Assembly: GCA_030280995.1 (NCBI GenBank)
Contig: JASXTE010000005.1
Span: 30,862,501 to 30,926,500, forward strand
Reading direction: 5' to 3'
Source: Hemileia vastatrix
Lineage: Eukaryota > Basidiomycota > Pucciniomycetes > Pucciniales > Zaghouaniaceae
Length of the DNA: 64,000 nt
A model generated the notes under the pieces. It was not told the DNA's origin. It was given only the letters and a program-made list of their open reading frames with translations, and did not search any database. How positions within the stretch are numbered: position 1 is the first letter of the stretch; each line of letters begins with the position of its first letter. Shown here in pieces: positions 11,124 to 22,764 of the stretch. The position numbers were made by a program, and so were the translations under genes.

Positions 11124-11561
11124 GTTAAAGTAATTGAAGATGAAAAGGAGAAATTAAAAGCAGATGAGATAGAGAGGTGATACAAATAGAGAGAATATAC
11201 AGGATGATATGAGAATGGGAGTGAGCAGCAAGGTAGAAGGCATATCCAGAAAGAAGTCAAAAATGTGGTTATTAATAAGAGTAGGCTAAGATGTGAATAT
11301 GACAGAAAGTTGTCCAATATGTGGTTATAAAAAATTGAGTAGGAAAATGTCAGTTAAGAGGTCAACTTTGACACATAAAATGTCTAATAACCCAATTATA
11401 AGAAAAAACAATTGCAGAAGTTAATTGGGGTATAAGAATTTTTATCCGCAATTAATTTAAATGCGGATCAGTCAACTTTGATAGCCCATATTTTTATTAT
11501 ATTAAGAATAATTTTATGATTTGCCCTCTCCTTCTTTTTATTATTATTATTATTATTATTA

Positions 11562-12240
11562 TTTTTATTTTTATTTTTATTTTTATTTTTATTTTTATTT
11601 TTATTTTTATTTTTATTTTTATTTTTATTTTTATTTTTATTTTTATTTTTATTTTTATTTTTATTTTTATTTTTATTTTTATTTTTATTTTTATTTTTAT
11701 TTTTATTTTTATTTTTATTTTTATTTTTATTTTTATTTTTATTTTTATTTTTATTTTTATTTTTATTTTTATTTTTATTTTTATTTTTATTTTTATTTTT
11801 ATTTTTATTTTTATTTTTATTTTTATTTTTATTTTTATTTTTATTTTTATTTTTATTTTTATTTTTATTTTTATTTTTATTTTTATTTTTATTTTTATTT
11901 TTATTTTTATTTTTATTTTTATTTTTATTTTTATTTTTATTTTTATTTTTATTTTTATTTTTATTTTTATTTTTATTTTTATTTTTATTTTTATTTTTAT
12001 TTTTATTTTTATTTTTATTTTTATTTTTATTTTTATTTTTATTTTTATTTTTATTTTTATTTTTATTTTTATTTTTATTTTTATTTTTATTTTTATTTTT
12101 ATTTTTATTTTTATTTTTATTTTTATTTTTATTTTTATTTTTATTTTTATTTTTATTTTTATTTTTATTTTTATTTTTATTTTTATTTTTATTTTTATTT
12201 TTATTTTTATTTTTATTTTTATTTTTATTTTTATTTTTTA
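11562..12240 (+). repeat. (TTTTTA)n hexanucleotide array
   Basis: Almost perfect TTTTTA repeats for about 680 bp (over 110 units). A short (ATT)n run lies at 11538-11560 and another (ATT)n at about 12258-12292. Alternating I/F and Y/F open frames here are artefacts. A similar array occurs at 47606-48235. This copy starts about 70 bp beyond the right end of Harbinger copy A. Confidence 0.97.
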
Positions 12241-12258
12241 ATTTTAATTTAATTTTTA

Positions 12259-12291
<33 letters not shown>

Positions 12292-12292
12292 G

Positions 12293-12574
12293 ATAAGCTG
12301 GATGGCATCTACATGTTCCCTCTTGCATGCTGATGTTAAGTTTGTTGGTTTTCTTCCCTCTGTTTTTGCCCCATTTTCCCCCATTCTCATTTCTCCCTCG
12401 ACAACTATCTGATTATTCTCATCCACCATTCACCCACTTTTGTATCTAAGTCTGCCATCCAAAATTCTATGAATACCTTCTCTCAAAAATCGGGTAAGGT
12501 TTAATTTTTACTAAAAAAGAATTTTTATCACAATATATTATTACAAACTGATTATAGATTTTTCTTATAGGCTT
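12293..12574. other. Unassigned stretch
   Basis: Pyrimidine-rich, with no recognised coding or repeat signal. It sits between the hexanucleotide array and a short piece of gypsy reverse-transcriptase sequence. Confidence 0.5.
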
Positions 12575-12606
12575 TAAAAATTTTTAATGCTGTTTTATTG
12601 AAAATT

Positions 12607-14103
12607 TGTCAGGCTGAGGTAAAGTACAAAGATGTGAACTAGCTTGAATGGTCAGTTTTCTAGAAGATTTTAATGGTCCTATATGAATAATGTATTACAA
12701 ATCCAATAAGTATTAAAATATAACTCAATATAAGGGTTTCAGTAATTCTAATATCACTAATTATATATGGCTTACAATCTTTATAGTTGGTAGAAAAATA
12801 GATTTAATAAATTCAGATACTATTCAAAGACTTTATAAGTACTATTGATATTTATTGTAATTTTATTGGTTATATGTTTTAAATTGTAATGATAAAGAAT
12901 GTAGAAAACAAGACCCAAAACCTCATCCTTTTATACACATTGAGTTCCCCAATGAATCCCTTGATTTACCAGTCCAATAAAAAGTTAATGACGCCTCCAT
13001 CCAACTAATAGAAATGTCCTTCATCATCCCTAGTGATCCATAACTTAGTTAGAAGAGTAACTACCGCCAATGTCCTGAAATAATAGAGAAAATCCTTCAA
13101 AATTAAAGAATAAGTAAAAAAGAGAGTATATGCATATTATACATCAATATAAAAGACTAAAGAGGGAGAATTAAGTTTAATAAGAGCTTAAAAATAAGGG
13201 GGACTCACTGTAGAAATTATGGGGCTAATCCTGACATTATACTACATGATATTCCCATTCAAAAATGACCAAAATTGACTGAGAAACCACCTAGAAACCC
13301 AAAAAAGGGCGTGAGATGTGGGGTAACTACATGCAGTCCTTGGCAGGCGCTTGCACGGGTAAATCCTTGACTAATTTTAGGCAAATTTAAGAGTGGTAGT
13401 GAAATAAGGTGCCAAGAGTGAGGTTATTAATGAAATTAGTACATATAAAGAGGGTCAATGCATTATTAATTAAGCTAGGACACTAAATAAGTGCCTGTCG
13501 CCTATTTTAGTGTGTTTTCCCACAGTGAGCATAGAATGTGGGGTAATTATAGTGTGAAAAAGCTAAATTTTCTAAAAATGAAGCTATTCACACGGTAAAA
13601 ATGCAGGCAGTATGTGGCCAGTACACAGAAGCCATTTCTGGCATAAAAAACACCAAATTTGAAAAGTGTTATTTTTATGAATTTAAGTAGCCGAATAAAT
13701 AGTCCTAAATGAGACAAATTGAAGTGTCAAAGCGCATTTTTAATATTCTTAAATTTATAGCGCATATAATCAACTTTTAAGTGAAATAAAGTGCATTTCT
13801 TGTTTTTTGCATAAAACAATGAAAATAACAGCTTTAAGTATACTTAAAAAATATTTAGCCTTATAATTAAGGTTTTTAAGGATACCCTAACATATTCCAA
13901 CTTAATATTAAGTACATAGGACTTATGAAAGTTGGATATATGCGTGTATATAAGGTGTTATAATGGCATTTTTTGTGTATTATCATAATTTTACTTATGT
14001 ATACTGTTTGTGTACTCTCATTTATTGTTCCCATGTATAGTTCATGTGTTTAACATAACTTATAAGTAATTTTTACTCATTCCTGGGGATATACAGGCTG
14101 AAA
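12607..14103 (+). mobile_element. Solo LTR of a long-LTR retrotransposon, copy 1
   Basis: 1497 bp beginning TGTCAGGCTGAGG and ending ATACAGGCTGAAA (ancestral end CTGACA, as in copy 2). It is flanked by a 5-bp duplication AAATT (12602-12606 and 14104-14108). It interrupts gypsy sequence: GTTTTATTGAAAATT before and AAATTACTCCCAC after match contiguous sequence near 55375-55395. It has no coding domain. The second copy at 48676-50177 is collinear over its whole length. No internal region of this element is in the window. Confidence 0.85.
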
Positions 14104-14480
14104 AAATTACTCCCACATTTGCTGACCATTGCATGACCTCAAAAAGAAGGAAGCCAAATTTATCTGGAAAAGTAGCCAACAAGATGTATTTGCCTATCTG
14201 AAAAGACAATTTGTGACAGCCCCTATTCTTGCAATCCCTGACTTATCAAAGCTACTTGTTCTGGAATGAAACTACTCAGATTTTTCACTAGGTGCAGTAT
14301 TATCCCAATACCATGCTAAAAATGTCTTGCAATCAGTAGCTTATTTTTCACAAACACTGCTAGGTGCCAAATTAAGCTATTAAATATATGATAAGGAGTT
14401 ATTGGAACTAGTAGAAGCAGTGAAAACTTGGCTCCACTCTTTGGAAGGAGGGCCTCACCAGTTACAAGTTAATTTTAACA
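14104..14480 (+). pseudogene. Gypsy RNase H fragment
   Basis: Translates with stops to [52 protein letters not shown] and IYDKELLELVEAVKTW, the RNase H region of a Ty3/gypsy polyprotein. It is very close to 55385-55770. It joins the integrase-containing piece beginning at 22765 in sense and position. Confidence 0.82.
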
Positions 14481-14795
14481 TGGATCATAGAAACTTGGAA
14501 AGTGTTGTGGCAACCTAAAGATTAGTACGGCACTAAGAATTATTTAAAGAGGTTTTTGGGAGATTCCAATTTATTTTATTGAGAAAGGTATATTTTTTTA
14601 AAGAGAAATAAAAAGAGTTAATTTTACAAGTCAAGTTTTAACAATTATTTTACAAGCAAAAACTTCAAGTATAGGTCTAAAAGTGTATGGAAATTAAGTT
14701 TGGGAATCTTAAGAGCCTTTCAGAATTTTTGGGGAATTTTTACTACTTTTAATAATTTTATAAAGTATTTTTGATTATTTTTGATTTTTTATAAT
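14481..14795. other. Unassigned flank between gypsy fragment and Harbinger copy B
   Basis: AT-rich with no recognised coding signal. With 22038-22764 it may be part of another insertion in the gypsy element that was later hit by Harbinger copy B. Confidence 0.4.
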
Positions 14796-15162
14796 AGGGG
14801 GTATCAATGTTGACTGATCCACAATTAAATTAATGCGGAAAATAATCTGCATACCCCAATTATCTTCTGCAATTATTTTTGCTAATAATTGGGTTATTAG
14901 ACACTTTATGTGTCAATGTTCACCTCTTATCCGACATTTTTTTACTCAATTTTTCATAACCACATCTTGGACAAATTTCTGTCATAACCACATCTTGACC
15001 TACATTCTGCAATAACCACATCTTGGACTACTCTCTGGATATGCCTTCTACCTTGCTGCGCACTCCCATTCTCATCCCATCCTGTTCATTCTATCCACTC
15101 AAAACCCCTCACCATCTCATCTGCTTTTTTCTGCTCCTTTTCATCTTCATTTATATTTTAAC

Positions 15163-16566
15163 ATGCCTCGTTGTCCTAGATCTTCTTAAAGGCAGCCATC
15201 ACCCAGTTGTTCTTCAAATCCCACTACCCCCTCTTTACCCCACTCAGGCAAGAGATCTAAGACTGTTCAATTAAAAAAAGATGATCATCTCATTCTTATC
15301 AACTGGCTGAAGACCAAATCTAACTATGATTCTTGTTTTGGTACTGAGTATGCAACTAAAGTAGGATGGCCCCCAGCATCAAAATTTAATGGTTATCTTC
15401 TAATGGCAAATGAATTACGGAATAAGACCAAGGGAAGGATTGATCTTTTGCCTAAACAGATGTCTGAATGCTTCAAGCATTACCGAGCCAAATACAAGAA
15501 GGCAAAGGCTCTTTCATCTTCCACTGGTTTTGGGGTTACTGACATTGATATAACTAAGGGTATCATATCCATAGACAATAAACTTGAATCTTTATGTCCT
15601 TACTTTAAAGAGATGGATGCAATTTTTGGAGAGCAAGCCGATGTTAATCCTGTAAACATGTTGGATGGAGAAGATCCTATCTCCGAACATGATGTTGAAG
15701 CAAATCTTTTCCCATACTCTTCCTCCACTCAAGCCTCCCCTCATTTGAATGAGAAAAATCTAGATAGCTTTTCTGTAGATCCTATTGGTGATTTAACCCA
15801 ACAAAATCTAACTCAGGTCTTTTTCTTTTTTCTTTTATCTTATCAATCCTATTTTTTATTTACTTATCTTTTTCTTATTTCTTAAAAGGCTGACAAACAA
15901 ACCCAGGATCCTCAATCAACTGAGTCTGAAGGTAGTGGCAATGATGAGGAGGAAAATATGACCTTGAACAAGAAGCTTAGGGCTTCAATTAGTCTACATT
16001 TCCACTCCCAAAGAAGACAAAAAAGTGATACTTCATCACAAACCCCTTTTTTGTCTATGGGACAATTTTTAGAGAAATGTGATGCTGGTAAGTGATACCA
16101 TACCTCCTATTACTTTACTGTGCTTTTCTTCTACTTTATATTAATTTTTATTATCACTCTAGAACAAGTGGAAATTGCTAAAGAGACTCTAAGCTTTGAA
16201 AAGAAGAAATACAAGCTCTATTTAAGGAGGGATGATAGGCTACAAGATTTGGAAGGGAGGAAGTACAATCTCTCTTTACGGAAGGATGATCTGGCCCAAG
16301 ATTTGGAGGAGAGGAAGTACCATCTCTCTTTACGGAAGGATGGTCGGGCCCAAGATTTGGAGGAGAATAAGTTTGACTTAACTCTAAGTATTGAAAAATC
16401 AAAAAAAGAGGAGAAAACAGTCAAACATCAAAACCTATTAGAGCAGATGAAATATAAGATTGATCATTAAGAAAATTCCAAAAAGAAAGATTTCTTGATA
16501 GAATGTGTTAAAGCTAATAAATCTGTTGAGGAAATTGAACATTTGAAGAAATTTTTGGATGACTAG
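15163..16566 (+). pseudogene. Harbinger-associated Myb/SANT-like protein with coiled-coil repeats (copy B)
   Basis: Three exons: 15163-15816, 15889-16087 and 16163-16566, with GT..AG introns (the second has a perfect GTAAGT donor) and consistent phase. Exon 1 has DDHLILINWLKTKSNYDSCF, ATKVGWPPASKFNGYLLMA, NELRNKTKGRIDLLPKQMS and HYRAKYKKAKALSSSTGFG, a Myb/SANT-like domain of the sort that accompanies Harbinger transposases and recognises the termini. Exon 2 is acidic (GSGNDEEENMTLNKK). Exon 3 has three near-exact 18-residue repeats (YNLSLRKDDLAQDLEERK), predicted coiled coil. An early TAA (15187) and a late TAA (16468), 32 codons before the ancestral TAG, break it. Confidence 0.75.
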
Positions 16567-16724
16567 TTTGTTTTCTTTCTCTCACACTTCAACTGTTCAT
16601 ATTTATTTGTACATAAAATTTACAATAATTTCCTGTATTTCATTACTCTATCAATCATTACTTGAATTTTTGTATTTTAATGTTAAATATTCTTTTTTTA
16701 AATAAAATTTTCATGACTCATTTG

Positions 16725-17165
16725 AAAATTTGATGATCCCCCATCCCTGTATTTCTTTGAAGTAAGGGGTGGGTATCACTCAAATTATTTCATGTCATGA
16801 ATCTTGAAAGTATTATATGAAACTTTGGCTTTACTATCCCCTGCATTTTACTGGTATCCCCAAAATTCTTACATGTCAAGAATTTCACAAGTCTTATAAG
16901 AAATTTTGGCAAACCCCCCATGGATTTTATTGAAGTAAGGGATGGGTATCACCAAAAAATTTTCACCAAAATATTTACAAGTCAAAAAAATTCTATATCT
17001 GTTTTAAAAAATTGGCAATACTCTCTCCTGCATTTTGTTGAAGCAAGGGGTGGGTATCACCAAAATTTTTCTAAGTCATCAATTTCACATGTCAGATTTG
17101 AAAATTTGGCAATACCCCCCCCCCTGCATTTTATTGAATTAAGGGGTGGAAGTCATCTAAATTTA
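16725..17165. repeat. Minisatellite, copy B version
   Basis: About five degenerate units of TGCATTTTATTGAAGTAAGG, GGTGGGTATCACCAAAATTT and C-runs of 4-10, the reverse complement of the array at 8955-9590. It lies between the convergent dioxygenase and SANT genes, at their 3' ends. Confidence 0.85.
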
Positions 17166-17491
17166 ATATAATTACATAAATTATTAAATAAATATCTAAT
17201 ATATATCAATTTTCCTAGTTTAAAGTAATGACAATTCCTCAAGCCAAAATGTAGATCAAATCTAGAAACAAATGTTTGGGACTTTCCACAGGTATTGGCT
17301 AGAGGAGCCCCATGAAACAAATAAATGGTATCATGATTACCTGTTATACAACCAAATGTTGTTGGCTCATCACTTTACTTGAGCAAATTGATATATAAGA
17401 AATATTTATTAAAAATTTATGAAAAAATATAAAATTTTCGAAGACAAATCTAATCCCCATACTTTTTGGATCTAGATAAAGTTTTTTTAAA

Positions 17492-18732
17492 TCAATTAAC
17501 TTTACCTTCTTTCTTTACCTTGTTGATTCTTTGAATAAACTTATGACTGATTTGAAATGAGCAACCAAAATGTGTGAAATCTTGACAGGATTCCAAACCA
17601 GGAGGAGCTTTGGTCATTTGATGATTATCCTTAGAAGAATTCCAAATAGTTTTGATTATACAATTTCTCAAACCAAAATCAATGATGCACCGGTGGTCTG
17701 GAAATTATAAACCATGTCCTTTGATTTTAGCTGGAGATGGTATTGGTTGGCCAGTTATTGGATTGATATATGAGAATATAGCAAAAGTAAGAAAATAGGC
17801 GTCATTCCTATTGATATGAATCCTATTTTAGAATCCAGAATGAGTGATAATAACATTAGAAAAAAAAAGATATTTGTGGGTGATATATTCCCTTTCAGAG
17901 TCACACCAATTTGGTATTCCAACTTTGGTTGCAAGTTCATGATTTTTTTCAAATGCTTTATTACAGAGCTTTTTGAGTTGAAGAGCAAGAAAAGAGTTAA
18001 AGGAAGGTAGAGTGTCCCATAAGCAAAAATCTTCATCTTTTTGAGCTTTAGTGATATTCTTGAGCAATGAATATATGCCTATATAATTGAAATTAGTGAA
18101 ATGATATTAAGAATGGAGAAAAAATTATTAGACATACCAAGAGAATATCCTTTAACAAAACCAGGTCTCCAACCAAATCCAATCATGATATCACCCAACA
18201 AATTTGTATTCCTTATAGGTAACTGAACCAAAGCCATTTGATAAAGAGTTATGATAAGATCAGATAGTTGATTAAAATATTCATCTTTTACACCATTGAA
18301 TGAATGAACTTCCAAAATGAATTGAGCCTTAAAAGTATTACTGATAACTGCAACAACTCAATCATCTCTGAATTCAGTTAGATATTTGATATCTTCTGGT
18401 AATTTTTTTGGATATTGAATTTTTTTATCTACTTTGGTTTTATAAAAAAAATGTTTTGGATATTATGAAAAAAACTTTTGCAGATAATTTCGTTTTTCAG
18501 ATATTTTTTCTTCAGATGAGACTGATTATCTTTAATTTTTTCTTGATGATTTAGAAGATGATTTTTTTTTCTGATATCTTTTTTTCTGATTAGACTGATT
18601 AACATTAAATTTTTTTGATGATTTATAAGATGAATGTATTGAAGTTAATTTTGAAGAAGATGATAGAGATGATAAAGAGGATAAAAATGAAGATGATATA
18701 GAAGTAAGGGGTGAATCTGAAGAAGAAGACAT
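17492..18732 (-). pseudogene. TET/JBP-like 2OG-Fe(II) dioxygenase, near-complete (copy B)
   Basis: Putative modified-base dioxygenase of the TET/JBP group, which oxidises 5-methylcytosine or thymine in DNA and is expanded in basidiomycetes. An acceptor TTTTACAG at 18742 lies just before the ATG at 18732, and a GTAAGT donor at 20123 suggests a 5'-UTR intron. The N-terminus is Ser- then Lys-rich. A 59-bp intron (18137-18079) splits FGWRPGFVKGYSLG from IYSLLKNITKAQKDEDF. Then come FEKNHELATKVGIPNWCD, FFSNVIITHSGF, NRIHINRND (HxD expected), FAIFSYINPITGQPIPSPAK, FPDHRCIIDFGLRN, KDNHQMTKAPPGLES, THFGCSFQIS and a TGA at 17492. About three in-frame stops occur. The family call rests on motif order and needs a profile search. 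Confidence 0.66.
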
Positions 18733-19239
18733 TTTTTTGATCTGTAAAAATTTAAATGTCAAAAAAAAATTCAACACATATTTTTTAAAAAAAAACTCAC
18801 GTAATAATATCTTTTAAAATAAAATTTAAAGCAATATCCTTTAAAAAAATTTAAAAAAAAAAAATTAAAAAAAATTAAAACCAAAAAAAAAATTAATAAT
18901 TTTCAGTAAAGATTATTTCAAAAAAAAAAATACAAAAGAAAACCTGAAGTTTGGTTATAAAAAACCTTCACAGAAAATTGTGTCAAAATAATTTTTAAAA
19001 AAAATAAAAAATAAAAAATAAATCAGTAAAAGAAAAATCAAAAAAAATAAATTAAAAAAAAATTAAATTCAGTAAAATTATTTGGAAGAAAAATTAAAAA
19101 TTAAAATCTAAACTTTTTTTGATTTGAAATTTACAGGGAAAGACCTTAACAGAATGTAAAAGATATTTTTTTTCTAAAATTCTGCCAAAAACAAAAAAAA
19201 TTACATTTTAGTATGTTTTTTAAAAAATAGGTAACCCCA

Positions 19240-19910
19240 CTTTAACTCCCATATCAGTCCCCTTTCCCCCCCTTTATTTCTCTGAAATCACCTATAAAAT
19301 CCCTCCCTCCTTTCCTCAAAATCACCCTCAAATCCCCTCCTTGCCTGTCTCAAAATCCCCCTGAAACCCCCCAAAAACCCCCCCTCACCCCTCTTTAGAT
19401 GCTCCAAACCCCCCCTTTCCCCCCCTCTTTAGCTGCTTCAAACACCCCCCCATTTAGGTCCCATCCTCCCCTTTCACTCCCCTTAAGCCTCCTCTAGCCC
19501 CTCCTCCTTCTTAACAAACAATTGCTAGCGATTGTTTTTTAAGTAATCGAATCAGTAGTGATTTGTTTACTTAACGAAAAATTGTTAGCAATTGTTTGTT
19601 AAGAAGGAGAGGGGGTAGAGGTGGCTAAAGGGGAGGGGACCTAAAAGGGGGGAAGGGGGTTTTGAGGCGGTTAAAGAGAGGAGAAGGGGGGAGTATTGAG
19701 GCACCTAAAGAGAGGGGAAGGGGGGGTCATGAGGCACCTAAAGAGAGGGGAAGAGGGGTCATGAGGCACCTAAAGAGGGGGGAAAGGGGGGATTTGGGAC
19801 AGGCAAGGAGGGTGAAATAAGGGGGACTTGAGGAAGGTAAAGAGAGGGGAGAAGGAGTGACTTGAGGCAGGTAAAGAGAGAGGAAAAGGGGTGAAATGAG
19901 GCAGCTAAAG
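19240..19910. repeat. Large C-rich/G-rich hairpin (copy B)
   Basis: C-tract arm about 19240-19505, G-tract arm about 19610-19910. The central stem pairs TTCTTAACAAACAATTGCTA (about 19508-19527) with TAGCAATTGTTTGTTAAGAA (about 19586-19605) at nearly every base. The G arm has repeated GAGGCACCTAAAGAGAGGGG units. It is the same architecture as 6340-6895 but with a different central stem, so the hairpin shape is conserved better than its sequence. Confidence 0.75.
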
Positions 19911-19976
19911 AGGGTGAAGGAGAGAAAAAAGAGAAAAAAAAATTAGTCTAACCTTGAAAATAAAAAAAAGGACTTA

Positions 19977-20027
<51 letters not shown>

Positions 20028-20396
20028 AACAAAAAAAACAACAAAAAAAAACAAAAAAAAGCAAAATAAAAAAATTCATGATTAGCAAATGAAAAACAAG
20101 AAAAAAGAAAAAAAAAGACTTACCTGGTGAGATGAGTTGAGAAAATAAAAGTAACAAAAATATTTGAGTGATGTTTGAGGAGAGGATGAAAAGGATATGA
20201 GTGATGAATGAAAAAAAAAATCACTGACAAAATATGTGATTTCATGTTGAGCTGGTGAAAGAAAACCAATGAGCCATCCAAAAAAAAGATATTCACCATA
20301 AATTCCAAAAAAAAAAATGAATATTAATCAAACCAAAATACCAAACCAAGTGAATAAAGTACACAAAGAGGACATTTGGAGAGTACAAAAAATAAT

Positions 20397-21659
20397 TTAA
20401 AAGGGTGGTGAAGAGAAATGTTGGAGAGTAATAGGCATTATGACAGAGTGTATGCCGGTTGAATGAATGTTTTGTGATTCAAGGGAGGGGATAGCCAGTG
20501 CTTGTTCAGGATCCTCTTCTTCATAAAGATCATTCCACTCATCCTTTAAATCAGCTAGGATATTGTGGAGTATAATGCAAGTCATGATCCAATTATTTTC
20601 AGTTTTGATCTCCAATTTTTTTTGAAATTAAGTTCTGAGCTCCTGAAGACTAGAAAATTGTTCCTTTAAAATACCTATAGCATGTTCAATTCATACTCTT
20701 GATTCGGCAAGGTGATAATTAAAGGCAGTTTTTGGGTCACTTTCTAAACTTGCACCACAGAAATTAGATATAATGTACTTTCCACTTGCATATGCTGAGT
20801 CTGCAAGGAGGTACTGAGATTTGTCAAAGTATGAGTCAGGGGTTTGAGAAATCCTCATTCTTTGGAAGATGGAAGAGTCATGACATGAGCCAGGGCAGCC
20901 ACTATGAAAAGCAATAAATTTTTTATTGACATCGCATACAAGTTGAATGGCAATAGAGTATCTAGAAAGAAGATAAAAAGTTAGTTTATGAAGGATGAGA
21001 AATCGGAGAAGATTTTAAAGAAACCTTTTTTTGTGATCAAAATAATGGTTGCCATCATGAGCAGGCTTTTGACTCAAAGGTATAGTTTTGCCATCAACAA
21101 ATCCTACACAGCCAGGGAAACCTTCAGCTTGCATTACTTGAGAGGATTCAAGTTGCTGTTCTGGAGTTTGTCAAGCAAGTGTTTGAGACTTGAGGGAAAG
21201 GATAGTAATCATACAGCGCTTGGTGTATAATATCACGGTACCATATCCTATGTTAAAGAGATTATCCAAATTTCTTACATCAAAACCATTTCCATTTGAG
21301 CCAAAGTGACATAGTGCAACAGCAATTTGGATGTCAGGATTATGCTGTTTGTTATGGGAATTTTTATGAAAGATAGGATGATTGGAGATGAGTTGATAAA
21401 GTTTGAAGAAAGAATCTGAGGAAGTTCTAAAAAGTTGGGTGAAGTTTAAATGAGGAATGTTGAGAATGGAGGCCAGATCATATTGGGGATCATGATAAAG
21501 ATTTGGCCCCCTGGTAATGATTTAACACTTTTTGGAAAGAAAACACATATAAGCTAAAGCATCTTCCAAATAAGAGTCAGATTTATAGTAAAGAACTAAA
21601 AGAAAAGTAATAGCATTCATTGTTGAGTGAAGTAGCTTTCTAGTAGAGAGGTGTTTCAT
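20397..21659 (-). pseudogene. Harbinger DDE transposase, decayed (copy B)
   Basis: Homologue of 4592-5859 on the minus strand. It retains a 63-bp GT..AG intron (21024-20962) joining HYFDHKKR to YSIAIQLVCDVNKKF in phase. Motifs: GFPGCVGFVDGKTIPLSQKP (first Asp), FHSGCPGSCHDSSIFQRM, LLADSAYASGKYI (second Asp), IEHAIGILKEQFSSL (Glu) and WIMTCIILHNILADLKDEW. Stops occur, including one just before IEHAIG. It is the best guide to the family's exon structure because copy A has lost the intron donor. Confidence 0.86.
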
Positions 21660-22037
21660 TGTTGCTGGTGGAAGGGTTATGTGATGATGGAAGTGTGAAT
21701 TCACCGCCAAATGTGCAGTTGGGGTGTGTAGATAGAAAAAAAAGTTAAGTGTTTGCCACCAAAATTAAGTAGCATAGAGTGAGGAAAAAATTAAGGATGG
21801 CATCAGCAATTATGAGTCATGTGACTTTCTTGCAAATCCATCATGGATGAGATGAGTTTGGGATCAGGAATTAGGAATGGAAATCGGGGTATAAGAGGCG
21901 GGATAATGCATTATCGTGGATTCCTTATCCACTAGCCTTGGGGCTAGTGGATAAGAATCTTCTGCAATTAATAATGTCTGATCCTGGAAAAAAAATACTG
22001 ATCCCTAATTGCGGATCCCTGAACATTGATACCCCCT

Positions 22038-22764
22038 AATTTACTTAAATTTGATGAATAGGGCTGCGCAGGCTACAGAAATTAGTTTAGATAAAAGAGG
22101 GGAAGTATCTTTTTTATGTTTAATTTTTCTAGATTTTTTATCAAGGATTTAATGTTCTAATTTAGTGTGGAAGTTTGTACAAGCTCTGTGTGACCTCTGG
22201 TGATCTCAAGATGAGTTCCAGGATACTCTGTCTGGAAAAAGTATGGCACATGACATATTGTGCATATAAAGCCTGAAGACTTGAAATTAGACACCATACA
22301 GAAAAAATTACATACATCTTTAATTTCAACAACCAATAATTACATAACATTATATTATTTGTAATACCCTTGTAAATATAACACTTTTACATAACATATT
22401 ATAAAATTTACTCAAAAACTCATTAATATATACTTATAGGGTACCATTATAAAGTTCTTGATGTCAGAGAATTGATTATAAAATCTTTTTCATATAAATA
22501 AAGGCTTCATAAAAATATAAATTCAATCATTTAAATAACTTTACTTAGTACAGCTTCACTGTTGTATTTCTTTCTAACACTATTAAGAACACAGATTCTA
22601 CATCCCAAAACTGTTAATAAAATTAGTTAATTGGTCATTTTATATCAAGTAGAGGTTTTAGCTCATTTAATTTTGAACCTATATTTTACTTAAAGGAACA
22701 GGTTTTTCTTTGGTTTATCCAACTCCCTTAGATTCTGCTTACAGAAAGGCACCTGTAAGAGTCT
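22038..22764. other. Unassigned AT-rich flank
   Basis: No coding signal is seen. It lies between Harbinger copy B and the resumed gypsy sequence. Confidence 0.45.

Larger units (their letters stand above)
4241..11489 (+). mobile_element. Composite PIF/Harbinger-type transposon, copy A
   Basis: A 7249-bp element with imperfect inverted termini: left AGGGGGTATCAAAGTTGA, right (reverse complement) ATGGGCTATCAAAGTTGA. Each is followed by a related GATCC(A/G)CA(A/T)TT block. A 3-bp direct repeat ATT flanks it (4238-4240 and 11490-11492). Cargo from left to right: DDE transposase (+), G/C-rich hairpin, TET/JBP-like dioxygenase (+), minisatellite, SANT-like gene (-). Copy B at 14796-22037 is 7242 bp and has the same order in the opposite orientation, which confirms the boundaries. 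All genes in this copy carry stops or frameshifts, so it is non-autonomous as it stands. Confidence 0.85.
14796..22037 (-). mobile_element. Composite PIF/Harbinger-type transposon, copy B
   Basis: 7242 bp. Termini AGGGGGTATCAATGTT at both ends (the right one read on the minus strand), flanked by the 3-bp repeat AAT (14793-14795 and 22038-22040). It is the inverted counterpart of copy A and within 7 bp of its length. From its transposase end (right): DDE transposase, G/C hairpin, TET/JBP-like dioxygenase, minisatellite, then the convergent SANT-like gene. It is better preserved than copy A in the dioxygenase and SANT genes, but every gene still has at least one stop. Confidence 0.86.

Noticed and set aside
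11516..12252. 240-codon open frames of repeated FI or YF
   Set aside because: Pure (TTTTTA)n microsatellite with no stop codon possible in two frames; the same applies to 47597-48508.
20120..20308. Small open frame downstream of the Harbinger transposase
   Set aside because: It lies beyond the transposase stop, is not kept in frame in copy A, and spans the putative splice donor at 20123.
14481..22764. That Harbinger copy B inserted directly into the gypsy element
   Set aside because: About 315 bp on the left and 727 bp on the right of the transposon are not gypsy-like, so at least one further event must lie between.
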